Of a stretch of DNA of 64,000 nucleotides, positions 37,880 through 47,900 are shown one piece after another. Each line of letters opens with the position of its first letter. The stretch's first letter is position 1. The notes under the pieces were generated by a model. That model was not told where the DNA came from. It did no database searches and saw only the letters and a list, made by a program, of their open reading frames with translations. The position numbers and the translations under genes were made by a program. The stretch comes from Rhabdochromatium marinum (lineage in GTDB: Bacteria; Pseudomonadota; Gammaproteobacteria; Chromatiales; Chromatiaceae): assembly GCF_016583795.1 (NCBI RefSeq), contig NZ_NRRS01000015.1:1-64000 (forward strand). The letters are read 5' to 3'.

Positions 37880-38513
37880 AGTGGGTGAATTGTGCCGGAT
37901 CGCGCCCAATCAGCAGCGGTTGGTCAGGATCTTGCGCAAACCAGCGAAAGCGCAAGCCGTGCTCACGCAACTTCGGGTAGAGCGCAGCAAACAGATTCAT
38001 GCCGTCCGGCCACACCAGAAAGACCGCTGCGCTGTGCTGCTGTTTGGCCTGCCTCAGTTCATCCAGCAGCAAGGCAAGATCTTGGCGAGCCAAAGCGCGG
38101 CCGCGTTGTTCCGGCGTCTGCTCTGTATGGGGGACGGGATCGAGAAAAAACTGTAGCCGGAAACTGTCGATATCACGAGTGACCAGCGGCTCGGGTTGCC
38201 ATTGGTAGCGTCCCTGCCAGGTATGACCGCTGCGCGCTTGAGGGTGGGCGGCCAGCTCATCCAGCACGGCGTCCTGGTCCCAGGGCAGGACATGATCCGC
38301 TCGCACGAAATAAAAGCGTGAGAAGGGCGGAAACAGCTCGCGCCTGGGTTCATCAAAACGCGGCTCGGACGGCACCGGAGCCAGTGGATGGGTGGCTTGG
38401 CTGGATTGCGGACGGCCACCGATCAGCGCGAACAGGGTCACGATCAGAATCACCGCCAGCAAATTGGTAGCAATGTCGAGAAAGGCGCTGTCGGTGGCGG
38501 CATGGGGTTCCAT
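37863..38513 (-). CDS. ExbD-like single-helix protein (second copy)
   Basis: The 216-aa protein has a short cytoplasmic tail and then DSAFLDIATNLLAVILIVTL, whose Asp just inside the single helix matches the proton-path Asp of ExbD/TolR/MotB anchors. The periplasmic part (~170 aa) does not resemble the TolR fold or OmpA domain in any way I can recognise. It contains VFLVWPDGMNLFAALYPKLR, similar in style to the other ExbD-like protein in this operon (SLVFAHSGQCFATRHRFEQ). Together they would form the stator's plug/anchor pair. Confidence 0.6.
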   Translation of the reverse strand: MEPHAATDSAFLDIATNLLAVILIVTLFALIGGRPQSSQATHPLAPVPSEPRFDEPRRELFPPFSRFYFVRADHVLPWDQDAVLDELAAHPQARSGHTWQGRYQWQPEPLVTRDIDSFRLQFFLDPVPHTEQTPEQRGRALARQDLALLLDELRQAKQQHSAAVFLVWPDGMNLFAALYPKLREHGLRFRWFAQDPDQPLLIGRDPAQFTHYVSYW

Positions 38514-38534
38514 GACTGCTGGGATTGGTCCAGA

Positions 38535-40331
38535 TCAGTCATCACGGTGTGCGGGTTGGCTGAACACCCGCGCGGTCCCCAGACCGCGCGGATCACTGGC
38601 TGCACTGACCTGATGGCGTACCCGATCCCAATACACCACTTGCATGTTGCCGAATTGGTGCGGATCGACCGTCTTGAGCCGATGTCCCATGGCCCGCAGC
38701 GCGGCCTGTTCGGCACTGTCGAAGGCCTCCGGCTCGTACTGGATGACATCGGGCAGATACTGATGATGAAAGCGCGGCGCGGCCACCCAGTCTTTAGGGG
38801 TGCCGCCGTCAGTGAGCGCCAGAATGGCATTCAGCACCATGGTAATGATGCGACTGCCTCCGGGGGTGCCGAGGATCGCGACCCCCTGATCGGACTCGAC
38901 CAGGGTCGGGCTCATGCTGGAGAGCATGCGCTTGCCCGGTGCGATGGCATTGGCCTCACCGCCGACCAGACCATACACATTGGCCGTCCCGGGCTGGGTG
39001 GCAAAATCGTCCATTTCGTCGTTTAGCAGCACACCGGTGCCGGGCGGGACGAAGCCGGAGCCGAAGGGATAATTGATGCTAAGCGTTGCCGCCACCCGGT
39101 TGCCGTCTGCATCGAGAATGGAAAAATGCGTGGTGTCTTGGCCTTCCGGCGCGTGGTCGGCGTCGGTCACCGGCTGGCTTGGTGTGGCCCGCTGCGGGTC
39201 GATGTCGCGGGCGAGTCCGGCGGCATAATAGGGATGGGTCAGGCGGGCCAGCGGGATGGTGACATGGTCCGGGTCGCCGAGGAAGGCCGCGCGGTCACGA
39301 TAGGCACGGCGCATGCTCTCAACGATGCGATGTACGCGCGCCGGGCGCTCCAAGGCCGCGAGATCGACCTCGGCGAGCATTTGCAACATCTGCGCCAGCC
39401 CGACGCCGCCCGCAGAGGGGGGTGGCGCGCTACGAATGGTCCAGTCGTGGTATCGGAATACGATGGGCGCACGCTCGACGATGCGGTACTCATGCAGATC
39501 CTCCAGTGTCCAGAGGCCGCCAGCCGCACGCACACCTGCAACCAGTTGTTCGGCCAGCGTGCCGCTGTAAAAGCCATCGCGACCGCGTGCGGCGAGACGC
39601 TCCAGGGTGTCTGCCAGCTTGGGCTGGGTCAGCCGATGCCCCTCGGGCGGCACCTGATTATCAAGCAAAAACTGCTTGGCCGCTGCGGGTGAGGCGCGCA
39701 ACACGGCCAAGCGCCACTGGGCCAGACGCCGGTAACGCGCATCAACCGCAAAACCTTCCCGAGCTAGATCAATGGCCGGCGCTAAGCTGGTGCTAAGCGG
39801 CAGGCGGCCATAGTGGGCGGCGAGATGATCCAGTGCCGCCGGCACGCCGGGGATACCGGCTGCCAGCGGGCCGTTCAGCGACAGATCAGGCTCAAGCGTG
39901 CCGGCGTCATTCAGGTACAGATCACGATCGGCTGCAAGTGGGGCGCGTTCGCGCGCATCGACACAGACCGCGCGCTTTTCCTCAGCTCGCTGCAACAGCC
40001 AGAAACCGCCGCCACCGAGTCCTGAACTGTAGGGCTCCACCACTGCCAGAGTGGCCGCAACGGCAATGGCGGCATCGAACGCATTGCCACCAGCTTTGAG
40101 GATCTGCTCCCCGGCGGCCGTGGCTGCCGGATGGGCACTGGCGATGGCGGCGGCGGGCGGGGTGGTGTTGGGGGTGATGTTAGTGGTGTTGGCGTTGTTC
40201 TGGGCGTAGCCTGGAATCGCCAGCATGAGGGTGCCTAGCAGCAGCAGGCTGATGCGAACAGGTCGCGGCCAAAGACGTCGCTCATGTGCGATGAGTGTTT
40301 GATCGGGAATATTATTCGTTGCGGGTGTCAT
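38535..40331 (-). CDS. ggt: Gamma-glutamyltransferase
   Basis: A 598-aa periplasmic Ntn-hydrolase that cleaves or transfers gamma-glutamyl groups, for example from glutathione. It has a signal peptide (ISLLLLGTLMLAIPGYAQ), the large-subunit motif SSGLGGGGFWLL, the autoprocessing site where the small subunit begins with the nucleophilic Thr (DTTHFSIL), and the lid/oxyanion region SSMSPTLV with GTPGGSRI. ATG 40331 overlaps the preceding ExbD-like gene by 20 nt; the frame is open a further 80 codons upstream without signal-like sequence. It is unusual to find ggt embedded between two ExbD-like genes. Confidence 0.9.
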   Translation of the reverse strand: MTPATNNIPDQTLIAHERRLWPRPVRISLLLLGTLMLAIPGYAQNNANTTNITPNTTPPAAAIASAHPAATAAGEQILKAGGNAFDAAIAVAATLAVVEPYSSGLGGGGFWLLQRAEEKRAVCVDARERAPLAADRDLYLNDAGTLEPDLSLNGPLAAGIPGVPAALDHLAAHYGRLPLSTSLAPAIDLAREGFAVDARYRRLAQWRLAVLRASPAAAKQFLLDNQVPPEGHRLTQPKLADTLERLAARGRDGFYSGTLAEQLVAGVRAAGGLWTLEDLHEYRIVERAPIVFRYHDWTIRSAPPPSAGGVGLAQMLQMLAEVDLAALERPARVHRIVESMRRAYRDRAAFLGDPDHVTIPLARLTHPYYAAGLARDIDPQRATPSQPVTDADHAPEGQDTTHFSILDADGNRVAATLSINYPFGSGFVPPGTGVLLNDEMDDFATQPGTANVYGLVGGEANAIAPGKRMLSSMSPTLVESDQGVAILGTPGGSRIITMVLNAILALTDGGTPKDWVAAPRFHHQYLPDVIQYEPEAFDSAEQAALRAMGHRLKTVDPHQFGNMQVVYWDRVRHQVSAASDPRGLGTARVFSQPAHRDD

Positions 40332-40824
40332 GATGCGGTTGTACTCCAGCGCCGCGCCAGCGTTCGAGCAATGCGCTGGCGCTGGCGGGATCATCAGATA
40401 ACGGGTGGTAATTGAGTCGCAAGACTCCTGCTGAGGTTGGCTTGTCGCCGCGCAGCAGGCTGTTGTGGCGTGCGAAGGCTTGCTCAAAACGATGCCGAGT
40501 TGCGAAGCACTGCCCGCTATGGGCAAACACCAGGCTGCGCACACCGGTTCCTGCTGTGGCCAGTGCGTCAAAGAGCGCGGGTATTTGCTGTGGGCCGTAG
40601 GTTTGTGGTGCGCGCTCAGGATCCGGGTCGAGATAGAGTGCCAGTTGCGCGTCCTGTTGGCACAGGATCAGATGATCCATCGCCAGCGGTCGCCCGGCGC
40701 GCTGTGTCTGAGTGTCGCGCAAGACAAAGACGACAATCAGGATACCAATTACGGCCAGGACAATGTCCAGAAAGGGCATAAAGGCAAACGCGGGCGGGGA
40801 TGCCTCCGCTGGCCAGGAGCGCAT
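40312..40824 (-). CDS. ExbD/TolR-like protein (first copy)
   Basis: The 170-aa protein has a cytoplasmic N-terminus and one helix FMPFLDIVLAVIGILIVVFV, with the conserved Asp of ExbD/TolR (PFLDIVL). The periplasmic domain (~125 aa) is divergent. It follows the MotA/TolQ/ExbB-type gene with a one-base overlap, the classical channel-then-anchor order, so the pair very likely forms a proton-driven motor. Confidence 0.75.
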   Translation of the reverse strand: MRSWPAEASPPAFAFMPFLDIVLAVIGILIVVFVLRDTQTQRAGRPLAMDHLILCQQDAQLALYLDPDPERAPQTYGPQQIPALFDALATAGTGVRSLVFAHSGQCFATRHRFEQAFARHNSLLRGDKPTSAGVLRLNYHPLSDDPASASALLERWRGAGVQPHHDTRNE

Positions 40825-41582
40825 CAGGGCCTGGCCTGTTGTGGCTGCGCCTGAGTGAGCAGGCTTTGATAATAGTGCATGTCAAGCCATTGGGCACGGG
40901 CGCGCAGCGCAATCCAGTACAGCATGGTGGGAATCACCAGCACCAGACCGACAAAGGTGGTGTCGAAGGCGAAGCTCAGGCCGCCCAGAACGCTTCCCAG
41001 ACCGGCGCCCAGGGCGGCCTCCGGGCTGACGCTTTGCTCAAGCCCGCCAATGGCCTGGGTAATGCCCACCACGGTGCCGATAAAGCCCAGTAGCGGCAGT
41101 ACCCAGATGGCGAAGCCGATGGGGGCGAAGTTGTGCTGATGCTGCTGCGCTCGCACCAGCAGGAGATAGTCGCTGATGGCGGTGCTGTGCTCCGGTGTGG
41201 AGCGTACCGCCTCCGCCTCCTGGTCTTGGAGTATCCAGGCGCTGGCGCCGGCTTCCTGGGAGTCGCGACCGCTGAGGCTATCCAGCCATGGCTGCCAGGG
41301 ACGGGGCGGGATGCTTTGAGTTGCGAAACGGCGGTGTAGTTGGCTGCGCTCGACTTGCAGCCCCAGGGCTTGCAGGGCGGCGTAAAGGGTGATGGTGGTG
41401 AAAATCGCCAGCATCAGCTGACAGAAGCCGTTGTTTAGATAGCGGCTGATGGTGCTGCTCTCCAGCAGCGGGGCCAGCCAGTCGCTCAGGGAGAGGGTGG
41501 TTAGCCAGAGCGCGACTGTGACCGAAGCGGCGACGCTGAGTGGAACCAGAATCTGACGCGCAGAAAACAGCGGTGCCGGCAT
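40824..41582 (-). CDS. MotA/TolQ/ExbB-type proton-channel protein
   Basis: The 252-aa protein has four candidate helices: LVPLSVAASVTVALWL, LMLAIFTTITLYAAL, the core IWVLPLLGFIGTVVGITQAI, and FDTTFVGLVLVIPTMLYWI. The last two, with LGSVLGGLSFAFDTTFVGL, match the MotA_ExbB family motif. It would assemble as a pentamer around ExbD-like helices and convert the proton motive force into work across the periplasm. Confidence 0.85.
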   Translation of the reverse strand: MPAPLFSARQILVPLSVAASVTVALWLTTLSLSDWLAPLLESSTISRYLNNGFCQLMLAIFTTITLYAALQALGLQVERSQLHRRFATQSIPPRPWQPWLDSLSGRDSQEAGASAWILQDQEAEAVRSTPEHSTAISDYLLLVRAQQHQHNFAPIGFAIWVLPLLGFIGTVVGITQAIGGLEQSVSPEAALGAGLGSVLGGLSFAFDTTFVGLVLVIPTMLYWIALRARAQWLDMHYYQSLLTQAQPQQARP

Positions 41583-41585
41583 GGC

Positions 41586-42038
41586 TTATTCGGGCCTGGG
41601 CACCGCGTTGAGTTGTTGGCGTAAACGCTCAAGCTGGGTTTTCAGCTCGGTACGGGTGTGGTCAAGCTCGACCAGACGGTCGCTGAGCTGGCGATACAGG
41701 GCTTCCTGGCGCTGGCGTTCGTCCAGGGTTGTGGCCCGGTCAGCCTGGTCGAGGGCGCGTTCGGCGTTGCCGAGCAGGCGGTCGCGCATCTCCCCGAGCG
41801 ATTGCCAGAGGGCTTCTGCCGCATGCAGGGCGCTGACCAGCTGGGCCTGATCGGGGCTGGATACCTGATCGGAGCTGGATAAGGGAGGCGCGGCGGCTGC
41901 GGGAGTTGAGCCGGTGCTGGCTGTTGTTGAGTCAGTACCGGCCGTCAAGCCGGGGCGTGGAGCCAGCAGGCCCCAGCCCAGTGTCACGAACAGGACAGCC
42001 AGCAACCGGGTCGCGCCGGAGGGCACCGCTGCGCTCAT
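41586..42038 (-). CDS. Small exported coiled-coil protein
   Basis: This 150-aa protein has a signal peptide (LLAVLFVTLGWGLLAPRPG), a low-complexity Ser/Thr/Ala linker, and a C-terminal coiled coil of ~85 residues (DRLVELDHTRTELKTQLERL). The start overlaps the upstream gene by 4 nt (ATGA) and the stop is 3 nt from the channel gene, so it is firmly inside the operon. No family is recognised. Confidence 0.65.
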   Translation of the reverse strand: MSAAVPSGATRLLAVLFVTLGWGLLAPRPGLTAGTDSTTASTGSTPAAAAPPLSSSDQVSSPDQAQLVSALHAAEALWQSLGEMRDRLLGNAERALDQADRATTLDERQRQEALYRQLSDRLVELDHTRTELKTQLERLRQQLNAVPRPE

Positions 42039-42667
42039 TGTGGAATGGCGGTTTGCTGTTGTGCGGCTTCAGCGGTTTCGACGATCTTTTGCATATTGGC
42101 ATTCAAATTCGACAGGTTGCTACTGACTTTGCGCAGACCGGCAATGGCTTTATCCGCCTGGCCGAGTTCGTAATAGGCCAGCACGATGTCGCGGTCGGAT
42201 TCGATGGATTGAATCAGTGCAGTCGAATTGGCGCGCTCGGTGCTGATCTGATTGCGCAGTTCGCGCGCGGTATTGAGCTTTTCCTGCCAGGCCTGGGCAA
42301 TGGGCAGGAAGGCGGGGTTGGATTCAGATTTTTGCAGGGTTTCCTGACGGCGCTGTTCCCAGAGTTCCATCACCGCGTCGAGTTCCTGCCAGATTTCGCT
42401 GTCCTCGGCCATGCTTTCATGCACCTTCTGCACCGAAGCCAGCATGGCATCCAGTACCTCGGCGCCTTTTTCGACCGAATCGCGGCTGGCATCAATACTG
42501 GCTTCGAGATCGGTCAGGTTGACTTGTAATTCCTGGGCGACTGTATTGACACGGTTAAAGAGGTTTCCCATATCGGCGGCGGTTTCAGCGCTGGCCGCGT
42601 CATTGAAAAACAGGATGGTCAGCAGAATGGCCAGGGCCGTGGAGAGCAGAGAGCCTGGAGATGTCAT
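42035..42667 (-). CDS. Exported helical protein
   Basis: A 210-aa protein with a signal peptide (LLSTALAILLTILFFNDAAS) and an almost entirely alpha-helical, coiled-coil mature part (RVNTVAQELQVNLTDLEASI; ELGQADKAIAGLRKVSSNLS). ATG 42667 has GAGGAT upstream and is preferred to the longer frame starting at 42757. No family is recognised; it resembles the next upstream product in style. Confidence 0.65.
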   Translation of the reverse strand: MTSPGSLLSTALAILLTILFFNDAASAETAADMGNLFNRVNTVAQELQVNLTDLEASIDASRDSVEKGAEVLDAMLASVQKVHESMAEDSEIWQELDAVMELWEQRRQETLQKSESNPAFLPIAQAWQEKLNTARELRNQISTERANSTALIQSIESDRDIVLAYYELGQADKAIAGLRKVSSNLSNLNANMQKIVETAEAAQQQTAIPQ

Positions 42668-42753
42668 GGCAGCGATCCTCACAAGTGGTGATGGCGGAGT
42701 CGGGACAAGCGGATTAAGCAGATGGCAATGGACTCGGAACAAGCAGGCTGGAT

Positions 42754-43461
42754 TCAATTGGAAATGGGAACCGATGATTCGAGACTGGCGCTGGTTTTTT
42801 CTTCCACCACGCTCATGGCGGAGGTGATGTCATGCAAGCCGCTGACCACGGAGCGGGCTGCCTCAATGGCTTCCAGCACCTTGCCGATTTTCATCTCCTG
42901 AAGAATGACCCGATGCTGGCGCATGATGGTTGAGAGCTTTTCCTGCGCCAGAGTGCGGCTTTGGTTGAGTTGTTCATCAACGATGTCGTATTCCTGAATG
43001 GCACGCTCCAGCTGCGCGATGCTGTGATCACGATTCGGGTATTCCGGTGGTTGGCGCTCGTACCAACTCTTGAGCACAATGGTGCCCTCCTTGGCGCGAT
43101 TCAGTGCATCGGCAAAGTCGCTGTTGAGATCCAGCTGATCGAGCACGCTGTAGACTTCATCGCGCAGGGTGAAGAACAGGCTGTCAACCTCGGCTTCCTT
43201 CTCGTCCTCGGAGGTCAGGCGCGCGACTGTTTCGAGCTTTTCCATGGCGGTTTGGATGCGCGCGCCCAGCTGGGCGTTGGACGAGCGGATATTGCTCATC
43301 TCGTTTTCGAGCACCACAGTGGCGCTGGTGCGGTTGGGATTGCGCGAACTGTAGCCGCTGTCCTGGGCTGGCACTGAGGCTGCTGCCAATAACGCACCCA
43401 TGCCCACGATCAGAGCAGCGATGAGCGCCGGGGTAGATAAGGCTCGCCATCTTTGGATCAT
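42754..43461 (-). CDS. Exported helical protein
   Basis: A 235-aa protein with a signal peptide (LIAALIVGMGALLAAASVPA) and an acidic, helical mature part containing coiled-coil stretches (EMSNIRSSNAQLGARIQTAM; EAIEAARSVVSGLHDITSAM). ATG 43461 is chosen over an upstream GTG because GGAG lies about 10 nt before it. It may be a distant paralogue of the following gene. No family is recognised. Confidence 0.65.
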   Translation of the reverse strand: MIQRWRALSTPALIAALIVGMGALLAAASVPAQDSGYSSRNPNRTSATVVLENEMSNIRSSNAQLGARIQTAMEKLETVARLTSEDEKEAEVDSLFFTLRDEVYSVLDQLDLNSDFADALNRAKEGTIVLKSWYERQPPEYPNRDHSIAQLERAIQEYDIVDEQLNQSRTLAQEKLSTIMRQHRVILQEMKIGKVLEAIEAARSVVSGLHDITSAMSVVEEKTSASLESSVPISN

Positions 43462-43503
43462 GTTGCTGGGCTCCACTTCAGGCTAGTTCAAGCGTAATGG
43501 CTG

Positions 43504-44766
43504 TCAGGGCGCGCAGGCAGCGATATTTTCGCGATAGCCGCTGCGCAGGCGCTCGGCTTTATTACGCAGATAGGCCATGTCGCGGGAAATATTGGTGAGA
43601 TCGGATTCCAGATTACGAGCATGATCGGCCTCACGCAATAGCCGCTGCAGCACCACGGGACGCGATTCCCCCTCAAGCTGTTGTTCGATGCGGGTGATCA
43701 TGCGCCCGGCACAGGTGTTGAGCATGACGGCCCGGTCCATCCATTCATCAATGGCAAACTGTTCAAGCAGACTGATTTCCGTCTGGTTGTTGCTCAAAAA
43801 ATCCGCCGGGCATTCGGTGTCGGCCTGCTTGAGCGCGCGGCGCAGCTGGCCAAGGCGCTGGTTGCTGAGATCAATCTGCTCCAGGATGCGGACGTAATTT
43901 TCACCCAGGCGGTGATATTGCTCCATCACCTCGCTGTCTTCAAGCGCGCAGCGCGCCGGAGGTGGCGGCGTCGCGGGTGGACTGGCCTTGGGGGCACTGT
44001 TCTTGGGAGCATTGGCGTTGGACGCATCGGCGGGTGCGGCGCTGTGTTGCTGCAGGAAAAACCAGCTGCCGGCTCCCAGTCCACTCAGCAGCAGCACGCC
44101 CAGTACCAACCAGAGAGCTCCCCGTGATCGACGCGGCGCCAGCGTGCTGTCTGGCTCAGGCCGTGATCCGGAACCTGATGGTGGCGAAACCGGCGGCACA
44201 GGTGTAGGCGCCGGCGCGGGCGGAGAGGCTGGCGCTGGCGCGGATGCTGTGTCATCGGCGACGGCCACACCGAAGTGCTCCGCCAGCGGCTTGAGTCCGC
44301 CCTGAAACCCCTGGCCAACGGCACGCAATTTCCACTGGTGACGGTGGCGATAGAGTTCGGCAAACATCAGCGCCTGTTCATCGCCGGCCTCTGTCAGCTC
44401 AAAAACCAGCTGTTTTCTTGTTGCGGTAGCCGTCGCGATCAGACGGGTATCGGGGGCATGGCGCAAGTTACCGGAGTCAACCGTTGCGGCGATCACACAG
44501 CGCTCGATCTGCGCCGGCAGTCGATCCAGCTCAAAGGTCAACTCAGCCTGTCCCGGTTTGGTCAGATCCAAGCGGATCGCCCCGTCGGAGGACTGCGGCT
44601 GGTTGTAAAACAGAAACCAGCGGTCATCCGGAACCTGACCCTGGGCACCCAGGGCAAAGCAGACCGCATCGAGTGCGATCTGCGCCTGATTCCAGAGCAG
44701 TTGAACCTGTACCTGACCGGTGTCCGTAAGAACCGCGTTTGCACCTTTGCGCAGTAGGCTTGGCAT
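43504..44766 (-). CDS. TerD-domain protein with membrane anchor and periplasmic coiled coil
   Basis: This 420-aa protein starts with a TerD-type domain (~1-170): IALDAVCFALGAQGQVPDDR, FLFYNQPQSSDGAIRLDL and EQALMFAELYRHRHQWKLRA, with acidic residues that bind calcium in TerD. A Pro-rich linker (~175-215) is followed by one helix (ALWLVLGVLLLSGLGAGSWFF) and a periplasmic helical domain with four Cys (ARCALEDS, DTECPAD, LNTCAGR, ENIAACAP). TerD proteins belong to tellurite/stress-response systems. The cytoplasmic TerD plus periplasmic coiled coil suits a signal-transmitting component. It is the first gene of the operon. Confidence 0.8.
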   Translation of the reverse strand: MPSLLRKGANAVLTDTGQVQVQLLWNQAQIALDAVCFALGAQGQVPDDRWFLFYNQPQSSDGAIRLDLTKPGQAELTFELDRLPAQIERCVIAATVDSGNLRHAPDTRLIATATATRKQLVFELTEAGDEQALMFAELYRHRHQWKLRAVGQGFQGGLKPLAEHFGVAVADDTASAPAPASPPAPAPTPVPPVSPPSGSGSRPEPDSTLAPRRSRGALWLVLGVLLLSGLGAGSWFFLQQHSAAPADASNANAPKNSAPKASPPATPPPPARCALEDSEVMEQYHRLGENYVRILEQIDLSNQRLGQLRRALKQADTECPADFLSNNQTEISLLEQFAIDEWMDRAVMLNTCAGRMITRIEQQLEGESRPVVLQRLLREADHARNLESDLTNISRDMAYLRNKAERLRSGYRENIAACAP

Positions 44767-44958
44767 GATGGGGTGGCAATCCCTTTTAGGAGGCTGTGGT
44801 AGATCATTATTGTAGCCAATTGCTGCACCAGCGGCGAGATGCGCAGCACGGCGGGGTCGCGTGAAACAGGTCTGAACTCAGCTGCTATGCTTTCTTGTAA
44901 CTATAGTGCCCAATTCATCCGCCATGCAGCCTGTGCTGCCTTCAGGAGGCGAAATGCC

Positions 44959-47900
44959 ATGTCTGGCGACCAGCACAAAACCAAACAGGAGCTGATTGAT
45001 GAGCTGAACCAGGCCCGGCAGCGGATCGCTGAGCTAGAAATGCTCGACTGTCTCAGTGGGCGCAGGGATGAATGTCCTATGGTGGATGGGCTGCGCTGGT
45101 GTTCTCCTTTGATTCAGATAACCGAGGATGTCTTGGGGGTGCTGGATACTGCCTACGTCTACCAGCACGTCAATCCGATTTGCGAACGCTTCTGGGGGCG
45201 GCCCAAGGAAGCCATTGTGGGTTGCTCGGTGCCCGATCTCTTTGGCGAGACGTTTTTTGTTTCCAGTCAGCTCAAAGCGCGCCTCGATCGCTGCCTGGCC
45301 GGGGAAGTGGTCAGGTATTCCGACTGGTTCGAGTCTCCGGCTCTGGGGTGGCGCCACATGGATGTGACCTATCAGCCGTTGCGTGATCAGGAGGGGCGGA
45401 TTTTTGGTCTGGTAAGTCTGGCTCGCGACATGACCGAGCAGGCGCTGGCTGAGGAACAATTGCAGCAACAAAAGAACCTGCTGCAGCAAACCGGCACTCT
45501 GGCCAAGGTCGGCGGCTGGGAGTTTGACATCCGCACCCAGGCGTTGACCTGGACCGAGCAGATCTTCGCCATCCATGAGCTGCCGCTTGGCCAGATGCCC
45601 AGTCTTGAGGCGGCGATCGACTTCTATCATCCCGAGGATCGGCCTAAGGTCGCAGCGGTGGTTCAGGCTGCGATGGAGCAAGGCGAACCCTACGATATCG
45701 AACTGCGGTTTATCACTGCCAAGGGCAACAAATTATGGGCCCACTCCATTGGTCAGCCGATTGTGCAAGATGGTGAAGTGGTTAAACTCACGGGTGCCTT
45801 TCAGGATATTACTGCGCGGAAACAGGCTGAGCTTGCAAGTCAATGCGCCAAGGAACAGCTTGAACAAGCGGTGTTGTCAGCGCAGGTTGGTCTATGGGAC
45901 TGGGATCTCAGAACCAAGAAGGCCCGCTTTTCCAGCGAGTGGAAACGACAGATTGGCTACACGGATGATGAGATTGGCGATACCTTCGAGGATTGGCAAA
46001 GCCGGGTCCATCCGGAGGATCTGGCCAAAACCCTCGCTCACATTCAGCATATCATCAATACGGTGGGTGAGCGCTATGAACTCGTGTTCCGCTTTCGCCA
46101 CAAAGACGGTCACTATCTCTGGATTTTGGCTCAAGGCGGGGTCCATCGGGATCCTACAGGAGAGCCCGTTCGCATTATTGGTTCACATATCGATATCACC
46201 TATCAGAAGCAGCTTGAACAAGAACGGCACCGCCTGGAGGCGATCGTCGAGTCCACGCCGGACTTTGTCGGCATTAACGATCTCAACGGTCAGTCGCTCT
46301 ATCTCAATCCAGCCGGGCGGCGCTTGGTGGGATTGACGGATCAGGCGGAGATCAGCCAAATCCGTATCCCTGATTATCTGTGGCCTGAAGACCGCAGCAG
46401 CGGCGAGGCCAGCATCGCTGAGGTGTTCAAGAACGGTTGCCTGTCACGCGAGATTCGCTTCCGGCATTTTCTTACCGGTCAGTGCATTGAAATGCACTGT
46501 GAAATCTTCCGCATCGACGATCCGGTGACGGAACAACCGCTCTTTATCGGCACCGTCAGCCGCGATATCACCGAACGCAATCGCATCAATGCCAGCCTGC
46601 GGCAGAGCGAACAGAAGTTCCGCTCCATGGTGGAATTCGCCCCCTTGGGTGTGGCGATTGTTGACACCTGTGGTGTGTTGAAAAGCGTCAATCAGGCACT
46701 GGCTAGGATCCTTGGCTACCCGGTGACTGAACTCATCGGCATGAACTTTGAGTCCTTCACCCATCCTGAGGATCTGCAACGGGAATGGGCGTTGATCAAG
46801 CAGTTGCAGGAGGACCGCATTCCCTCCTATTCTATCGAGAAGCGCTATCTGTGTAAAGACAAGACGCTGTGCTGGGTCAATGTGACCAATACCCTGATCC
46901 GCGATCAAGCGACCGGCGAACGTGTGGGTCTGGGCTTTATCGAAGACATTACCGAGCGCATGCAGGCCCGCGAGCGGTTGGAAAAGAGCCAATTCATTCT
47001 CAAGCAAGCCGAAAAGCTCGCCGGTGTGGGCAGTTGGGAATGGGACATACCTCAACGGGTGTTTCATGTGTCCGACAACTGGTGCGCCATTCATGGCTGG
47101 GATCATTCAAGCTTGCGTGTGGATGAACTTTTTATGATCGCGCATCCGGAGGATCAGGTCGCCATTGAGCAGGCTTGGAGCCAAGTGCTCAAGCACGGCC
47201 AGGACTATAAAATCGACCATCGCATTCTGCGCCAGGACAGCGGCGAGGTGCGACATCTCAGCGCTAGAGGCAAGCCCGTACTGGATGCCTCCGGCCAGGT
47301 GGTGCGGATGTATGGCGCGGCCTTGGACGTGACCGAACATAAGCAAGCTGAGGAGGCGCTGTGGCAAGCGAAAGAGCAGGCTGAGGCGGCCAATCAGTCG
47401 AAGTCCATATTCCTGGCCAACATGAGCCATGAGCTGCGCACGCCACTCAATGGCGTACTGGGCATGCTGCAAGTGCTCGACGATGTTGAACTGGAGCCGC
47501 AGCTGGCCGAAGCCGTAAGCACCGCTATGGCCTCCTCGCGGATTCTGCTCACGGTGATCAACGACATTCTCGACTTTTCGAAAATCGAAGCTGGTAAACT
47601 GTCCATTGAGCATGAGCCTTTCGAGCTCGCAGCCCTGCTGCAATCAGTACTCGTGGCCTTCACCTATCAGGCCGCCTCTAAAGGTGTGACCCTGCGATCC
47701 GATTTGGCCCCGGATCTGCCCACGCGGGTGCTTGGCGACGCGGCCCGGCTGCGTCAGGTGTTGTTCAATCTGCTTGGCAATGCGATCAAATTCACCGATC
47801 AGGGCGAGGTGCGCCTGAAGCTTGGTGCGCATAACGAACAGGGAGACGAGCTGGCGCCGGCCCGCATGCGTTTGGCCTTCATGATTACCGACACCGGCAT

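Noticed and set aside
36325-44766. Interpretation as a Zorya anti-phage system
   Set aside because: A MotA/ExbB-like channel is present, but there is no OmpA-domain ZorB, no ZorC/ZorD helicase-nuclease and no ZorE; the partners are TerD, Ggt and helical proteins.
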